The notes under the pieces: generated by a model
The model's input: only the letters and a program-made list of their open reading frames with translations
Told to the model about the DNA's origin: nothing
Databases searched by the model: none
Assembly: GCF_008329905.1 (NCBI RefSeq)
Contig: NZ_CP032156.1
Span: 157,757-221,756, forward strand
DNA from: Mycobacterium sp. ELW1
GTDB taxonomy: Bacteria; Actinomycetota; Actinomycetes; Mycobacteriales; Mycobacteriaceae
Length of the DNA: 64,000 bases
Direction: 5' to 3'
Program-made: the position numbers and the translations under genes
Shown here: positions 26,701 to 34,940 of the stretch, in pieces
Layout of the letters: every line of letters begins with the position of its first letter
Numbering within the stretch: the first letter of the stretch is position 1

Positions 26701-27902
26701 GTGAGGTCCTCGGCGGGCATCCGTTTACGCAGAGCGCCGTCGACGAGGCGATAGGTCGTCTCCGGGGAAAACCCGATCCAGCTTTTCGTGCCGAACGCAT
26801 CCTGCGGCGACGGCGGCGGCACCGAGGGCGCCAGCCGCACAAAGCACGTGCCGGCATACCCGGCGCTACCGGTCAGACCGGCCCAATCCTCCGGGGTCCC
26901 GCAGTTGTCGTCGATGATCACCCGAAACGGCAACACGGTGTTCGCGGTGCCGTGCAGACCGCCCACCGGTGGCGCCCACTCGCTGCGCGGCAGCTCGGCA
27001 TCGTCGAAGAACTCCTCCAGCCCTGCCGGCGAGGAAAACAGCAACCGGCGCTCACCGCAGCCGTCGCGCTTGCTCTGATGCTGCATATGCGGCAGCCACT
27101 TCGTCCAATCCCAGACCGACGGTGCATCGCTGACCACCAAGATCTGCAGATCGGCAGGGCTGTGGAACGCCGCCAGCTGACACATCATCGCCCGCAACAA
27201 GGCCCGAGCCTGATCCATGTCACCGACAATCGACACACCGGCGAAACGCGGCAGCCAAATCACCTTGGCCATGTCGTCGATGTATTCCTGCTCCAGCAGG
27301 AACTTGCGCAGCGCATGCCCGGTAGCGGGCTCGATCTGTGACGCCTCAGGGATCTTCGGCTTCTCGATCTGCATCGCAAGCTTCACCTTGCCGACCCCGA
27401 CCCGGACCTCGCCGAACACATCGGTCGCCGGATCAGACCCCGGCGAGCGTTCCCACATCCGCTCCGTGCCCACCGCGGCGACGAGCTTCTCAGGATCCCA
27501 ATGGAAATGCTCGCGGTGCTCGAACTGGGCGCGGCGCTGCACCCCGATTTCATCGCGCACATCATCCTGGCGGGCGAAATAGTTGGCGCGGTACTGCCGA
27601 AGCTCACCCCACGACATCTTCTGCGCGGCACCGCGGCCGCGGAAAAGCATGCCGGCCATGCCGATCAGCATCATGATGCCGAAAATGCCGAAACCCGATG
27701 CGAAGCTGCGCATTCCGGACACGTACATCGCGACGATGAACCCGACCACACCCACAATGAGGGCGATCGGCAACACGATCCCCCACACGCTGCGCGGCGG
27801 CGGGATGGGCGCCGGAATAGGCGGGTCAATCGCGATCTTGCCGCCGGCCGTGGCCGGCGGGCGCGCGATCGGACCAGGCCGCCTGAAAGGATGAGTCGTC
27901 AC
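23730..27902 (-). CDS. eccC: EccC, ESX motor ATPase (single polypeptide)
   Basis: A 1390-aa protein with the basic EccC N-terminus, two membrane helices (VWGIVLPIALIVGVVGFIV and GFGIFGIMMLIGMAGML) and three FtsK/SpoIIIE domains. Domain 1 has an intact Walker A, GTTGAGKSE, and Walker B VLWVIADEYQ. In domains 2 and 3 the Walker A lysine is replaced (GAPRMGHTN and GRAQSGRTA), although the Walker B strands remain (DVVLVIDGW and FVVIDDITSW). EccC drives and selects ESX substrates. GTG 27902 is preferred over GTG 27929 because TAGGGT lies 7 nt upstream (leaderless). Confidence 0.93.
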   Translation of the reverse strand: MTTHPFRRPGPIARPPATAGGKIAIDPPIPAPIPPPRSVWGIVLPIALIVGVVGFIVAMYVSGMRSFASGFGIFGIMMLIGMAGMLFRGRGAAQKMSWGELRQYRANYFARQDDVRDEIGVQRRAQFEHREHFHWDPEKLVAAVGTERMWERSPGSDPATDVFGEVRVGVGKVKLAMQIEKPKIPEASQIEPATGHALRKFLLEQEYIDDMAKVIWLPRFAGVSIVGDMDQARALLRAMMCQLAAFHSPADLQILVVSDAPSVWDWTKWLPHMQHQSKRDGCGERRLLFSSPAGLEEFFDDAELPRSEWAPPVGGLHGTANTVLPFRVIIDDNCGTPEDWAGLTGSAGYAGTCFVRLAPSVPPPSPQDAFGTKSWIGFSPETTYRLVDGALRKRMPAEDLTPVSGVQHLSSDELDDAFYATADQMSVTAAERFARAMARHRAAGGVTATVSENTQQRTLIDALGVRDPRNLDVDRLWSPRRSQGPDWMRFPVGLDDSGQVVELDLKEGSQQGMGMHSLFIGTTGAGKSEGIITEVASMALTHSPEVANVVFFDFKLKSAAGVLEQFPHVVASVSNLADERHLVGRMYEALEGELDRRGALCNAAGPDVVDLTVYNQRRLTDPSLPPVPVLWVIADEYQELLSDKDWGDKFRSLFWRIMRQGRAYHMFLQLVGQTVDTQKLRDIRKLLGFTIAGRTGTEEDSREALGVGIAAKIDEKGAEGTAYLRVAQRQPRQFRFFYSSADFVPQSGPDDSRPLEAGTWFEPRPFTAEEAPDIDGLLAEPVEQDTAAPVRVPEETSVKIIDAVIGSLQATGAAPPREMWLPPLGVPPAADDLVARLRGGKPWDVDYGQNPGLVLPVALEDRPREHRQDVCYLNLLESNVLIVGAPRMGHTNAVMTMITAGALMYRPERVQFYCIAASGPQLDRLKDLPHVAGVAALHDTEGVTRLLATVRGIVEERERLFAARGLDMEQVREAKFGPNPTDIGISGGDVVLVIDGWANFNDSGQKQVDQFLALQRAGNYGVRTIVTHTSYLSKIPSPIKNLSTERIELRMTDERESELGRRDPTINRGKEVPVKPGRGLSAAGFHIMVGEPVLANDPSGRIDSRGVGAVVRRVAGTGKFAEVKRLPELVPLADVLAMINGGAQRDLIPFGLSESDLGPAFVDFAENPHAVVVGRAQSGRTAFLRTMMHSIMAHYRPDEATIVLIDPRRRHLGVVPEDTWLSRYAYTRADIALAATELDDLFNRRTPPPGTSPSEMLSRQFWTGRKIFVVIDDITSWNSAENPLLKLASHVEGADQLGLHIIAAADIKLWSFQASGNSVLGRLVGGLQPTVILDGRRENGPIISGVYAEPQRQGKGIYVQPGGTDGVLVAWTPEPARATPRRHSTSARPS

Positions 27903-27909
27903 GAAAGCA

Positions 27910-27950
27910 ACCCTAACCCCGCCCAGCACCCCATATCGGCACCAATTTAG
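27910..27950 (-). promoter_or_regulatory. Shared-type promoter of eccC
   Basis: Minus strand: AAATTGGTGCCGATATG, box GGTGCC, 22 nt, TAGGGT (27915-27910), 7 nt, GTG 27902. Confidence 0.65.
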
Positions 27951-28003
27951 AACCCCCCGACAACTGACCCATCAGGCCGTTGACAACGCCAACCAACGTC
28001 CAC

Positions 28004-28555
28004 TCAGACCGTTCTGACCGGTCCTGACACACCCACGGAAGAGCCGGTGTTGCTGACCGGCGCAAGCCCGCCGAACCCACCGCCGACCGCGCCGCCCGGG
28101 TCGATCGGCTCGACGTCGTCGACCCTGATCATCAACCCGTTATCGTCGTATTCCCAATGCCAACCCTCAGCGCCAGTATTGCTGACCATCCGGGTACTCG
28201 GGGTGCCACCGCCGCTGGCACCAGGGGGCGGCGGCGGCTGCATGGTCTGGGAAACCGATTTGATGTCGGCCGCGCTCTCGATGTCCTGCGCCCTGAACTC
28301 GGTCGTCGCGGTCTCAGCCTTCTGAACCCCTTCAATAGGTTCAGGCGCCAGCGTCGCCGAGGCGTGCGCAACATTCTTGGCCACCGCAACCGCCACGGCG
28401 TTCGCGGCCACGTCGATCGGCGAGCCCGCAGCAGGCATAGGAACCGGACCAGGTTGGGCGGCCCGCGTCACCTCACCGGCGATCGACTGAGCGGTCCCCG
28501 TCACCGCCGCGGGTAAGACCTCGATCGGCTTAGCACTCCCTGAGGCTGCTGGCAT
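28004..28555 (-). CDS. Ala/Pro-rich hypothetical protein, ESX-associated
   Basis: A 183-aa protein with an Ala-rich helical N-terminal half and a Gly/Pro-rich linker, then a short tryptophan-containing segment (EGWHWEYDDNGLMIRVDDVE) that looks like a small folded patch. No family recognised. ATG 28555 has GAGGAGAG eight nt upstream; it starts 13 bp after the 827-aa gene and is probably its partner or chaperone. Confidence 0.6.
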   Translation of the reverse strand: MPAASGSAKPIEVLPAAVTGTAQSIAGEVTRAAQPGPVPMPAAGSPIDVAANAVAVAVAKNVAHASATLAPEPIEGVQKAETATTEFRAQDIESAADIKSVSQTMQPPPPPGASGGGTPSTRMVSNTGAEGWHWEYDDNGLMIRVDDVEPIDPGGAVGGGFGGLAPVSNTGSSVGVSGPVRTV

Positions 28556-28568
28556 CAGTCAACTCTCC

Positions 28569-31052
28569 TCACGCGGCCATCGTGGGCCATAGTTCGGCTT
28601 CTTTCGCAATATGCCTTGCGGTGTAAGCGATCTCGACATACTCCGGGGTATTACTACGCCACCACGACAGCAGCTCGGCCGCGCGCGCCACATTGTGGAA
28701 ACACCGCGCATACGTCGACGGCCCAACATCACCGATCACCCTGCCGGGCCGCTGGCCGGCACTATCAAGGATCGCCGCGCGCATGGCAAGGTCGAGCTCA
28801 TTCCACAGCTCATCGGACACCGGCTCACCATTCTCGACCGCCGTGGCGACCTGGCGGATCACCGGAGGAACCTGAAAGCCAAGCAGCTCAGAGGCTCTCG
28901 CCAGCGCCGTCCGCACAGCAGCAACCGTCAACGTCCACAACTGCGAACGATCCACTACCCCACCGGCGGTCAAGCGCGCGTACTCGGGGCGGTCAATGGT
29001 CTCCAGACGATGCATTCGCGTTTCGTCCAACGAGGGCGGCGGCGTCTCGGCCTTGATCGGCGACGTGGCCAGAGCGCAGTTCTCAACCTGCACCAGCCCG
29101 GCATCCCGCGCCGGTGCCGCGGTGCCGCCGTAGTCGGTCGACACCGCCAACGCCCACAACTCAACGTTGGGGTTACTTGCCATGCACAGCTGCCCGTACG
29201 CAAGCATCGTCTGAGCGGGATTCACCCAGCCGAACCACCGCGCGTGAAAGTCCTTATCCAGACCCGGATCTGAGAAAACTAGGCGCGCAGAGTTAGGTAG
29301 GAACACTCCTGGGGGAATGAAGCCGCTGCCCTCGCTGCTCACTACCCACGCCTGCGGACCCGACGACGTCTTGAACATCCCCACGCACCAGTCGATGCAG
29401 CCATACACGCGGGAGGCATGCATCAGCTCGTAGACCAGTTCCGACGCCTGATCTAACAGCGGATCAGGCGCCGAGGCCCGCGCCCCCGCTGCCGCGCCGG
29501 CAGTGGTGGCACCCACACCCGACGCGACCACACCCGGGGGAAGCGGTGTCGCTTGCCCAGCGCTGGCCGGCGGTGCCGGGGGCGGTGCAGGTGCCGGCGC
29601 ACCCGCCGACGCCGGCGCGACCTGGCGCGGCTGCAAATCCGAATTGAACGGAGGCAACGGGCCCGCCGGCGCCGCCGGCGGCATCATCGGAGCACCCCCC
29701 ATCGAGCCCATATGCCCAGCGGGACCACCCGCAGCCGCCGCAGGGGCGGCCGAGGTGACATGCGCTGGCCCGCCCGCCGCCGACACCTGCGGGCCCGCCG
29801 AGCCATAAGCCCCCGTCGTCGAACTCAGCGGCTGCGAGGGCGGCGGAGCCACCGGCGGCGGCAACACAGAACCTGCGCCCCCAGCACCCAGGCCGGCATT
29901 GAACCCGCGAGAAAAATCAGTCGGCGTTGCGGCCGCCGGCGCACCGCCGGCCGCTGACGGAAGGCCCCCCGACGCAGGCGACACCGGCGACGGTAACCCG
30001 CTGCCCGACGAAAGCGAACTCGGCGACAACCCACCCGTGCCAGCCGAAGACAGACCACCACCCGACGGCGGCTTAAACCCACTACCCAACGAGGACAACG
30101 GCGATCCTCCACCACTCCCGCTCGCCGGAGAAGATGACACCGCCGGGGGTGGTAATACCGGCGACGCCTCTGTCGGCAGGAAGGCGCCGGGCGTCTGCTT
30201 TCCCCCGAGATCTTGAGTTACCGGCTCTCCCGTGGGTGACTCTTGCGTCTGCTCACCAGGTGTTGTGGGTGACGTCGGGCCGTCGCCTTCTTTCGGGAGG
30301 TCATCTCCTGGTTTAGCAGGCTGCTCAGAATCCGGATTTCCACCTTCTAGAGGGAGGTTGTCTCTCGGGAGTTCTGTCGGTGGGTTTCCTTGGCCGGTGG
30401 GGTTGTCCAGGGGCATGACGTTGTCCCCATTGCCGCCGTTCTCCGTGACGTGATCGGCGGGGCTGATCTGCCCATTCGACGAGGACTGACTAGCTGACTC
30501 GCCACCGATGTTTGCTGCCTGCTCGGCGATAGATGCCGCGGAATCGGTCCCGAAGGCTAGCGCTTCGACTTCGGCCGCACTGACAACGGCTTCGATCGCC
30601 ATATAGATCGCCGCGACAGCGGCGCCAGCTCCCAGCGGTGTTGCCGCCGCTGCTTGAAGCTGCTGCTTCAGCCGATCAATTTCCTCATGGGCCTTGCGGT
30701 CGATCTCTTCAAGCCGACCTTGGGCGTGCCAAATGAGCTCGGAGGTCTCCTTGACCGCCTTCGACATGTCGCCATATAAGTCGGATTGGTTGATCACCGT
30801 CTGCGCCGTGCGGTAACTGCGCTCGCACATGGCGTCGATCATCTGTCCCGAGTTCTGAGCGCCCAGCTCATCGGCAGCGCGTCGGATCGCCGCTGCCGCC
30901 GCGCTCAGATCGAGGCTCTTCTGGTGGAGACCACTCGCCGTCTCCGACCACGACTCCGGTGATGTCCTGGGCCAAACCGGCCCAACAATGCGCTGCGAGT
31001 ACGGCCGGTTCGGCATCCCCGGCGGCCCGGCAGCACCAGCTGAGGCCGGCAC
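28569..31052 (-). CDS. Large ESX substrate-like protein with Rv3899c-like C-terminal region
   Basis: An 827-aa protein in three parts. Residues 1-200: helical hairpin-like region with a Trp-containing start (ESWSETASGLHQKSLDLSAA) and a hydrophobic stretch (GAGAAVAAIYMAIEAVVSAAE). Residues 200-530: Ser/Gly/Pro-rich linker. Residues 530-827: a folded region (YELMHASRVYGCIDWCVGMF, WVVSSEGSGFIPPGVFLP, RCFHNVARAAELLSWW). This order recalls mycobacterial Rv3899c-type proteins encoded near ESX loci; this is from memory and moderate in certainty. The start is GTG 31052 with AAGGAG very close; ATG 31016 is an alternative. Confidence 0.7.
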   Translation of the reverse strand: MPASAGAAGPPGMPNRPYSQRIVGPVWPRTSPESWSETASGLHQKSLDLSAAAAAIRRAADELGAQNSGQMIDAMCERSYRTAQTVINQSDLYGDMSKAVKETSELIWHAQGRLEEIDRKAHEEIDRLKQQLQAAAATPLGAGAAVAAIYMAIEAVVSAAEVEALAFGTDSAASIAEQAANIGGESASQSSSNGQISPADHVTENGGNGDNVMPLDNPTGQGNPPTELPRDNLPLEGGNPDSEQPAKPGDDLPKEGDGPTSPTTPGEQTQESPTGEPVTQDLGGKQTPGAFLPTEASPVLPPPAVSSSPASGSGGGSPLSSLGSGFKPPSGGGLSSAGTGGLSPSSLSSGSGLPSPVSPASGGLPSAAGGAPAAATPTDFSRGFNAGLGAGGAGSVLPPPVAPPPSQPLSSTTGAYGSAGPQVSAAGGPAHVTSAAPAAAAGGPAGHMGSMGGAPMMPPAAPAGPLPPFNSDLQPRQVAPASAGAPAPAPPPAPPASAGQATPLPPGVVASGVGATTAGAAAGARASAPDPLLDQASELVYELMHASRVYGCIDWCVGMFKTSSGPQAWVVSSEGSGFIPPGVFLPNSARLVFSDPGLDKDFHARWFGWVNPAQTMLAYGQLCMASNPNVELWALAVSTDYGGTAAPARDAGLVQVENCALATSPIKAETPPPSLDETRMHRLETIDRPEYARLTAGGVVDRSQLWTLTVAAVRTALARASELLGFQVPPVIRQVATAVENGEPVSDELWNELDLAMRAAILDSAGQRPGRVIGDVGPSTYARCFHNVARAAELLSWWRSNTPEYVEIAYTARHIAKEAELWPTMAA

Positions 31053-31071
31053 TACTCCTTAACCCCCACAG

Positions 31072-31779
31072 TCACCATCTGACTCCCAGCTCCTGACAAA
31101 TCCTCAAGGGACCGCCGTAGGCGACAAGGCTGTCATTCCACGCTGCGTCGTCGTAAGGCTCCTCCGGTCCGGGTGCGATGTTGTTCACATAGAGCCAGAG
31201 GTCATCGACGTAGCGCTGAAGGGTCCGCTGGAGTCGAGGCTGAATGCCCGGATGCTCGTCCATAACCGTTTCGGCACGGACAACCCAGTCTTTGGTGTCA
31301 GCGATGAAAGCCGGCATGCCTCCGTCACGCGCTGGGGTGCCTCGCGGGCCGAGGCCAAACCAATCTTTGGCCGTAGTGCTGTACTCGCTCATCAGTGGAG
31401 CGATTGCCGTGCAGAGCCCGCGGTCAGCTACCTCAGTAGAGGCAGTGTCGGACGCTGTAGCTGGGTTGTCGGCCGGTTGCGCGGCGGTGCTCGACTCACT
31501 GCGAGCGCGGCCGGTCAGTGCTACTACCAGCGATGATGCCGCCAGGACCACTGCCAGCAGGATACCGGCCGCAGCGAGCGCCGTGCGCAGTCGGCGCGGC
31601 TGCGGCGGGAGGAATACTGGCGGTTGTGCCGGCGGGGGTGGTGGTGCGGCATAGCCGGACGGGCCAGGGCCAGGTGGCGGCCCAAAAGGGCCGCCGTTCG
31701 GCGGCGGCACGTATGCTGCTTCGGTCTTCCCACCCGCGGTCATGTATTCAGGGTAAACGCCACTAGCAAGGTCTGACAT
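31072..31779 (-). CDS. Membrane-anchored protein with proline-rich cytosolic tail
   Basis: A 235-aa protein. Residues 1-80 are Pro/Gly-rich, followed by one transmembrane helix (ALAAAGILLAVVLAASSLVV) and a ~130-residue extracellular part (CTAIAPLMSEYSTTAKDW, LQRTLQRYVDDLWLYV). ATG 31779 is chosen over TTG 31785. No family recognised. The same layout, Pro-rich tail then helix then small outer domain, is common among mycobacterial envelope proteins near ESX loci. Confidence 0.65.
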   Translation of the reverse strand: MSDLASGVYPEYMTAGGKTEAAYVPPPNGGPFGPPPGPGPSGYAAPPPPPAQPPVFLPPQPRRLRTALAAAGILLAVVLAASSLVVALTGRARSESSTAAQPADNPATASDTASTEVADRGLCTAIAPLMSEYSTTAKDWFGLGPRGTPARDGGMPAFIADTKDWVVRAETVMDEHPGIQPRLQRTLQRYVDDLWLYVNNIAPGPEEPYDDAAWNDSLVAYGGPLRICQELGVRW

Positions 31780-31843
31780 CGCCAAATTCTGCGCACGAGC
31801 GCGTCCGCGCTGAGAATTCGGTGCGAAGGCCCCCCGTGATTGG

Positions 31844-32530
31844 TTATGGCGAGTTCAGGCCGTGGTCACGCAGCCACTCCAGCGCGTCGATGCCGGCGAG
31901 GTTCTCGTCGAGCTCCAGGACTTGACGGATCACGGCATTCGTGCGATTCACGGCCACAGTGCTCACGGTCTGGACCTCAGACTCACCGGCCGCAATCACC
32001 CGCTCGCGGCCCTCGTCATCGCCAGGATCGAGCTTCTTGATCTTCCTGTCGGATCTGCGCCGGATCTCTTCCACACGTTCGTCACCTCGCCTACGGATTC
32101 CAGCAGCGCGGTCAAGGGCCTGCGAGACGGTGGACATCTTCCGCGCGGACTCAGCGTGTCGCTCACCGGCCCACTGCATCATTTCCTCGACAGCGGTAAG
32201 CATTTCGCGCCACCGGTTGGTGCCAAACAGTGCAGTAGAGACGTCCATGTCCTCGCTGCCGATCGCCAGGCTAGCCGCCTTCGCATCGGGAATCGGATGA
32301 GCCATCAAGTGTGCGCGCCAGTCCAATAGCTTCTCTCGTCGCTCTTGCCAATCGCGGAGTTGTATCGCGTGATCGGCTTTGAGGACCGCATTGATTGCAA
32401 GGCACAGTCCGGTGAAGGCCGCCTCGATCGGTGTAGCTCCCGGTTCGGGGACTTCCACCAAACCGTCCGACACGGGACGCGGTTCGCGTAGAAGCTGGTC
32501 CACCACCTGAGTTAGATGATTCGGCTTCAT
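31844..32530 (-). CDS. Charged helical hypothetical protein
   Basis: A 228-aa, mostly helical, highly charged protein with no membrane segment or signal. Residues 130-190 form a likely coiled coil (GIRRRGDERVEEIRRRSDRK). No family recognised. ATG 32530 has GGGAGGGGAGAG upstream. It opens the group 32530-28004, so may be cytosolic helper to the 827-aa substrate; that is inference. Confidence 0.6.
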   Translation of the reverse strand: MKPNHLTQVVDQLLREPRPVSDGLVEVPEPGATPIEAAFTGLCLAINAVLKADHAIQLRDWQERREKLLDWRAHLMAHPIPDAKAASLAIGSEDMDVSTALFGTNRWREMLTAVEEMMQWAGERHAESARKMSTVSQALDRAAGIRRRGDERVEEIRRRSDRKIKKLDPGDDEGRERVIAAGESEVQTVSTVAVNRTNAVIRQVLELDENLAGIDALEWLRDHGLNSP

Positions 32531-32643
32531 AACTAAACTCTCCCCTCCCGGCGCTTGCTACCGATTCTGTACCGAGGCAGTGACACGGTGGTCGGCGCGG
32601 GCCGCCGTCATCCACTCTCTGTGTCGGTGACAAGACGACATTT

Positions 32644-32677
32644 AGTGCACGGGCGGCATGTGGGGGTGCGGTAGCGT
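32644..32677 (+). promoter_or_regulatory. Shared-type promoter pointing right, inside an intergenic gap
   Basis: TTTAGTGCAC box (AGTGCA 32644-32649), exactly 22 nt, TAGCGT (32672-32677). This is the same geometry as the minus-strand promoters but in the opposite orientation and with no recognised gene behind it. Confidence 0.5.
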
Positions 32678-32682
32678 TCGTG

Positions 32683-32756
32683 GTGTTCCGGTCGCGCCCC
32701 CCGAGGTCGGAACCGGAAGGGCCCGACTCCTCCCACCCTAGGTCGGGCCCTTCCAC
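32683..32756 (+). ncRNA. Candidate small RNA ending in a 13-bp hairpin
   Basis: Predicted start about 6 nt after TAGCGT. It ends with a perfect hairpin, GGAAGGGCCCGAC (32715-32727) paired with GTCGGGCCCTTCC (32742-32754), loop 14 nt, no U-run. Length about 75 nt. Alternatively the hairpin terminates transcription arriving from the minus-strand gene ending at 32947. Confidence 0.35.
32715..32754. terminator. Perfect GC-rich inverted repeat, probable bidirectional terminator
   Basis: A 13-bp perfect stem and 14-nt loop in the only sizeable gap of the substrate cluster, about 190 bp after the 32947 stop. Mycobacterial terminators often lack a U-tract. Confidence 0.55.
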
Positions 32757-32946
32757 CTTCCGCTTCCCGTCGAGACTTTCTCACCCGCAACGCGTTTCAC
32801 GAACGCAAACGGCCTCGATTTGCGCTGTCCCTCCCCGGTCTGCCTGGCGCTCCCGTGCGCGGCACGGGAAGTGCTGGCACTCTCTTGCCTTTGGGGTGGC
32901 CCATCATGTGTTGTGGTGCAGGCTCTTTGGGTGAGAGCGACAGCGG

Positions 32947-33279
32947 TCAGACCTCGTTGATGCTGTAGTGTTCCCAAAATTCTTTGCGGGACAGCATCAT
33001 TGCTTCGTTGGCTGCGTCGAGCAAGTCGTTCAGCTTCTTCTCTAGCGCCAGGTTGGTCAGCGATGTGCGGGCCGCCTCATGGATGAACAGTTCGAGAAGG
33101 CGGCCGTCGTCGCCGAGGGTGAACCGCACGAATCCGTCGGGGTCTTCAACTTCGGTGCGTAGCGCGCCCAGCTGGGCGATCATCTTGTCCAGGCGCTCGA
33201 GAGTGGCGGCCTGCTCGGCTTCGGAGAACTTAACCTTTTCCGCGTCGCCGAGATCGTCGAAGCCGCCCCCGCCGAGCAC
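32947..33279 (-). CDS. YbaB/EbfC-like protein, EspL-type
   Basis: A 110-aa protein with the YbaB-type strand-helix layout (GFVRFTLGDDGRLLELFIHE then ALEKKLNDLLDAANEAM). The GTG start at 33279 shares one base with the upstream TAG stop, and AAGGA lies 8 nt upstream. ESX-1 has a similar small YbaB-like gene, espL, beside espK and espB. It may stabilise or chaperone the large PPE/EspB-like substrate. Confidence 0.68.
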   Translation of the reverse strand: MLGGGGFDDLGDAEKVKFSEAEQAATLERLDKMIAQLGALRTEVEDPDGFVRFTLGDDGRLLELFIHEAARTSLTNLALEKKLNDLLDAANEAMMLSRKEFWEHYSINEV

Positions 33280-34937
33280 TACGGGCCATCCTTCGGGCCG
33301 ACGGTAGTGATGCGGCGGATCAGCGGAGCGTTACCGCGCTGGGGTGGATCGTCGTTTGAAGGGGGATCGTCGTCCTTGCGGTTGGGGGCGGTTGCCGAGA
33401 CCGCGATCCGGTCGGCGCTCACCTTGCCTGTGACCGATTCGGTGTGGGGAAGGTCTTTTCCCACAACCTGTTTGGGCTTGCCGTTGCGGTCTTCGGCAGG
33501 CCCGCCTTGTCCTCCGGCCATGGGCGCCATGGGCATTCCGCCCATCGGCATCATGCCGGACCCTCCAGGGCCCCCGGTTGGCGTCACCGGCGGCGGCAAC
33601 GACCCACCGGTAGGCAGGGTCGGCGGGGTTGGGTTTGGCCCAGTGGATGGTGTTACCGGTGGCATCGACGGCGTGCCGCCCGAGGCCGGAGAGGTCGCAC
33701 CGCCGCCTCCGCCGCCGCCGAAGCCACTCATCTCGTCCAGCGGGGCGTCCTCTAAGCCCATGTCCTCGGTGCCGATGTCGTCGAGCTTGGGCTGCATCAA
33801 CCCCGACAAGCTCTGGGTGGCTGCGCCCATAGCCTGGGTGCCGGCCTGAATGACGGATTCCGGTGCCTTCATCAGCGACGACACCGCGCCACCCATCAGA
33901 CCGCCCGCTGCGCCCAGGACGGTGGGGATCATGCTGGGAAGCATTGAGGCGAGCTGGCCGGCCATGTCCGGCGAGCCCGGTTCCCCTGGCTTCGCCTCGC
34001 CAGGAAGACCCGTTCCGTCAGCGGCGCCTGCCGCGGCTTCGTCTGCTGGGACATCGGGGATGCCGTCACCGTCCAGGTCGATCTCACCGGCCGTCGTGGC
34101 CTCGGTGGTGGCGTAGTAGCCGCCAAACCCCTGCGCGGTTTGCGCCTCCATCTGCGTTTTCTGCTCTAGCGCGTTCGCCAGCGGCACCGCGTACATGCCC
34201 CCGGTCTGCGCGTTGGCTTGAGCAAGGGTTTGCAGCTGGTGATTCATCGCTTGGAAGTCGTTGGGGGTGGGGATATCGCTGCGCGCCTGGGTGACTTCTT
34301 GGGCGTGGCGATTGGCCTGGTCGGCCACGGTGTCGGCGCGCTGGCCGGAGGTCTCAAAGGCGTTGGCGTACTTGATCAGGTGGCCCCGCACGACGTCGGT
34401 GGCCACGGGGCTGTCCCAGCTTTCGGGCAGGTTGTCGGCGACCAGACGCACCGCGGCCGAGGCGTCGCGGGCCGAGCCGGCCACCTGGCGCCAGCCGGCG
34501 ATGAACGCTTCGCCGCTGGCGGCGTCGCCGGAGTGCACCGCGTTGGAGATCACCTCGGCGGGGGCAGCCGGTGGAGGGGCGAGGATGGGGCGTGCGTCGG
34601 GAGCCACCGGCGGTGAGGGTGGCGCCCAGCCCGATACCGAGGCGCCCTCACTGCTGGTGTTCAGCTTGGAGATCTTGGCTGCATTGGCGGCGTCCTTGGC
34701 GGTGAAGCCCGCCGCGACGTTACCCAGTTGCGCGGCGGTGGCCGCCAGTCCCGCCGCCTGTTCGGCGAGCACGCTGGCCAAGGTGGTGCCCGCGGTGGTG
34801 AGTCGGCCAGCGGCGCCCACTGAGGCCGGGTCGGCGGCCAGTGCAGGGTGATCGGGGTTGGCTGCGGACAGTTCTGACAGTGCGGCGGTGATCCGTTGCG
34901 CTGCCGAGACTAGTCCGCTCGGGTCAACAGAAACCAT
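33279..34937 (-). CDS. PPE/EspB-like ESX substrate
   Basis: A 552-aa protein: residues 1-270 are helical with a WxG-like turn (LPESWDSPVATDVVRGHL) and long helices (KYANAFETSGQRADTVADQ), then a flexible region with an Asp-rich loop DLDGDGIPDV that resembles a calcium-binding motif, followed by a Met/Gly/Pro-rich tail and a basic polar C-terminus. It resembles the EspB/PPE class of substrates processed outside the membrane. It is flanked on both sides by YbaB-like genes, one starting at its stop codon. Confidence 0.7.
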   Translation of the reverse strand: MVSVDPSGLVSAAQRITAALSELSAANPDHPALAADPASVGAAGRLTTAGTTLASVLAEQAAGLAATAAQLGNVAAGFTAKDAANAAKISKLNTSSEGASVSGWAPPSPPVAPDARPILAPPPAAPAEVISNAVHSGDAASGEAFIAGWRQVAGSARDASAAVRLVADNLPESWDSPVATDVVRGHLIKYANAFETSGQRADTVADQANRHAQEVTQARSDIPTPNDFQAMNHQLQTLAQANAQTGGMYAVPLANALEQKTQMEAQTAQGFGGYYATTEATTAGEIDLDGDGIPDVPADEAAAGAADGTGLPGEAKPGEPGSPDMAGQLASMLPSMIPTVLGAAGGLMGGAVSSLMKAPESVIQAGTQAMGAATQSLSGLMQPKLDDIGTEDMGLEDAPLDEMSGFGGGGGGGATSPASGGTPSMPPVTPSTGPNPTPPTLPTGGSLPPPVTPTGGPGGSGMMPMGGMPMAPMAGGQGGPAEDRNGKPKQVVGKDLPHTESVTGKVSADRIAVSATAPNRKDDDPPSNDDPPQRGNAPLIRRITTVGPKDGP

Positions 34938-34940
34938 GGT

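Larger units (their letters stand above)
32531..32946. other. 416-bp gap with a plus-strand promoter-like site and a strong hairpin
   Basis: No convincing protein gene is seen; an 84-codon plus-strand frame from 32680 is Arg/Pro/Ser-rich with no conserved features. The gap separates two minus-strand transcription units and holds the promoter-like site at 32644-32677 and the hairpin at 32715-32754. Confidence 0.6.

Noticed and set aside
32680..32934. 84-aa plus-strand frame behind the orphan promoter
   Set aside because: It reads through the hairpin and is Ser/Pro/Arg-rich without conserved pattern; a small RNA is more likely.
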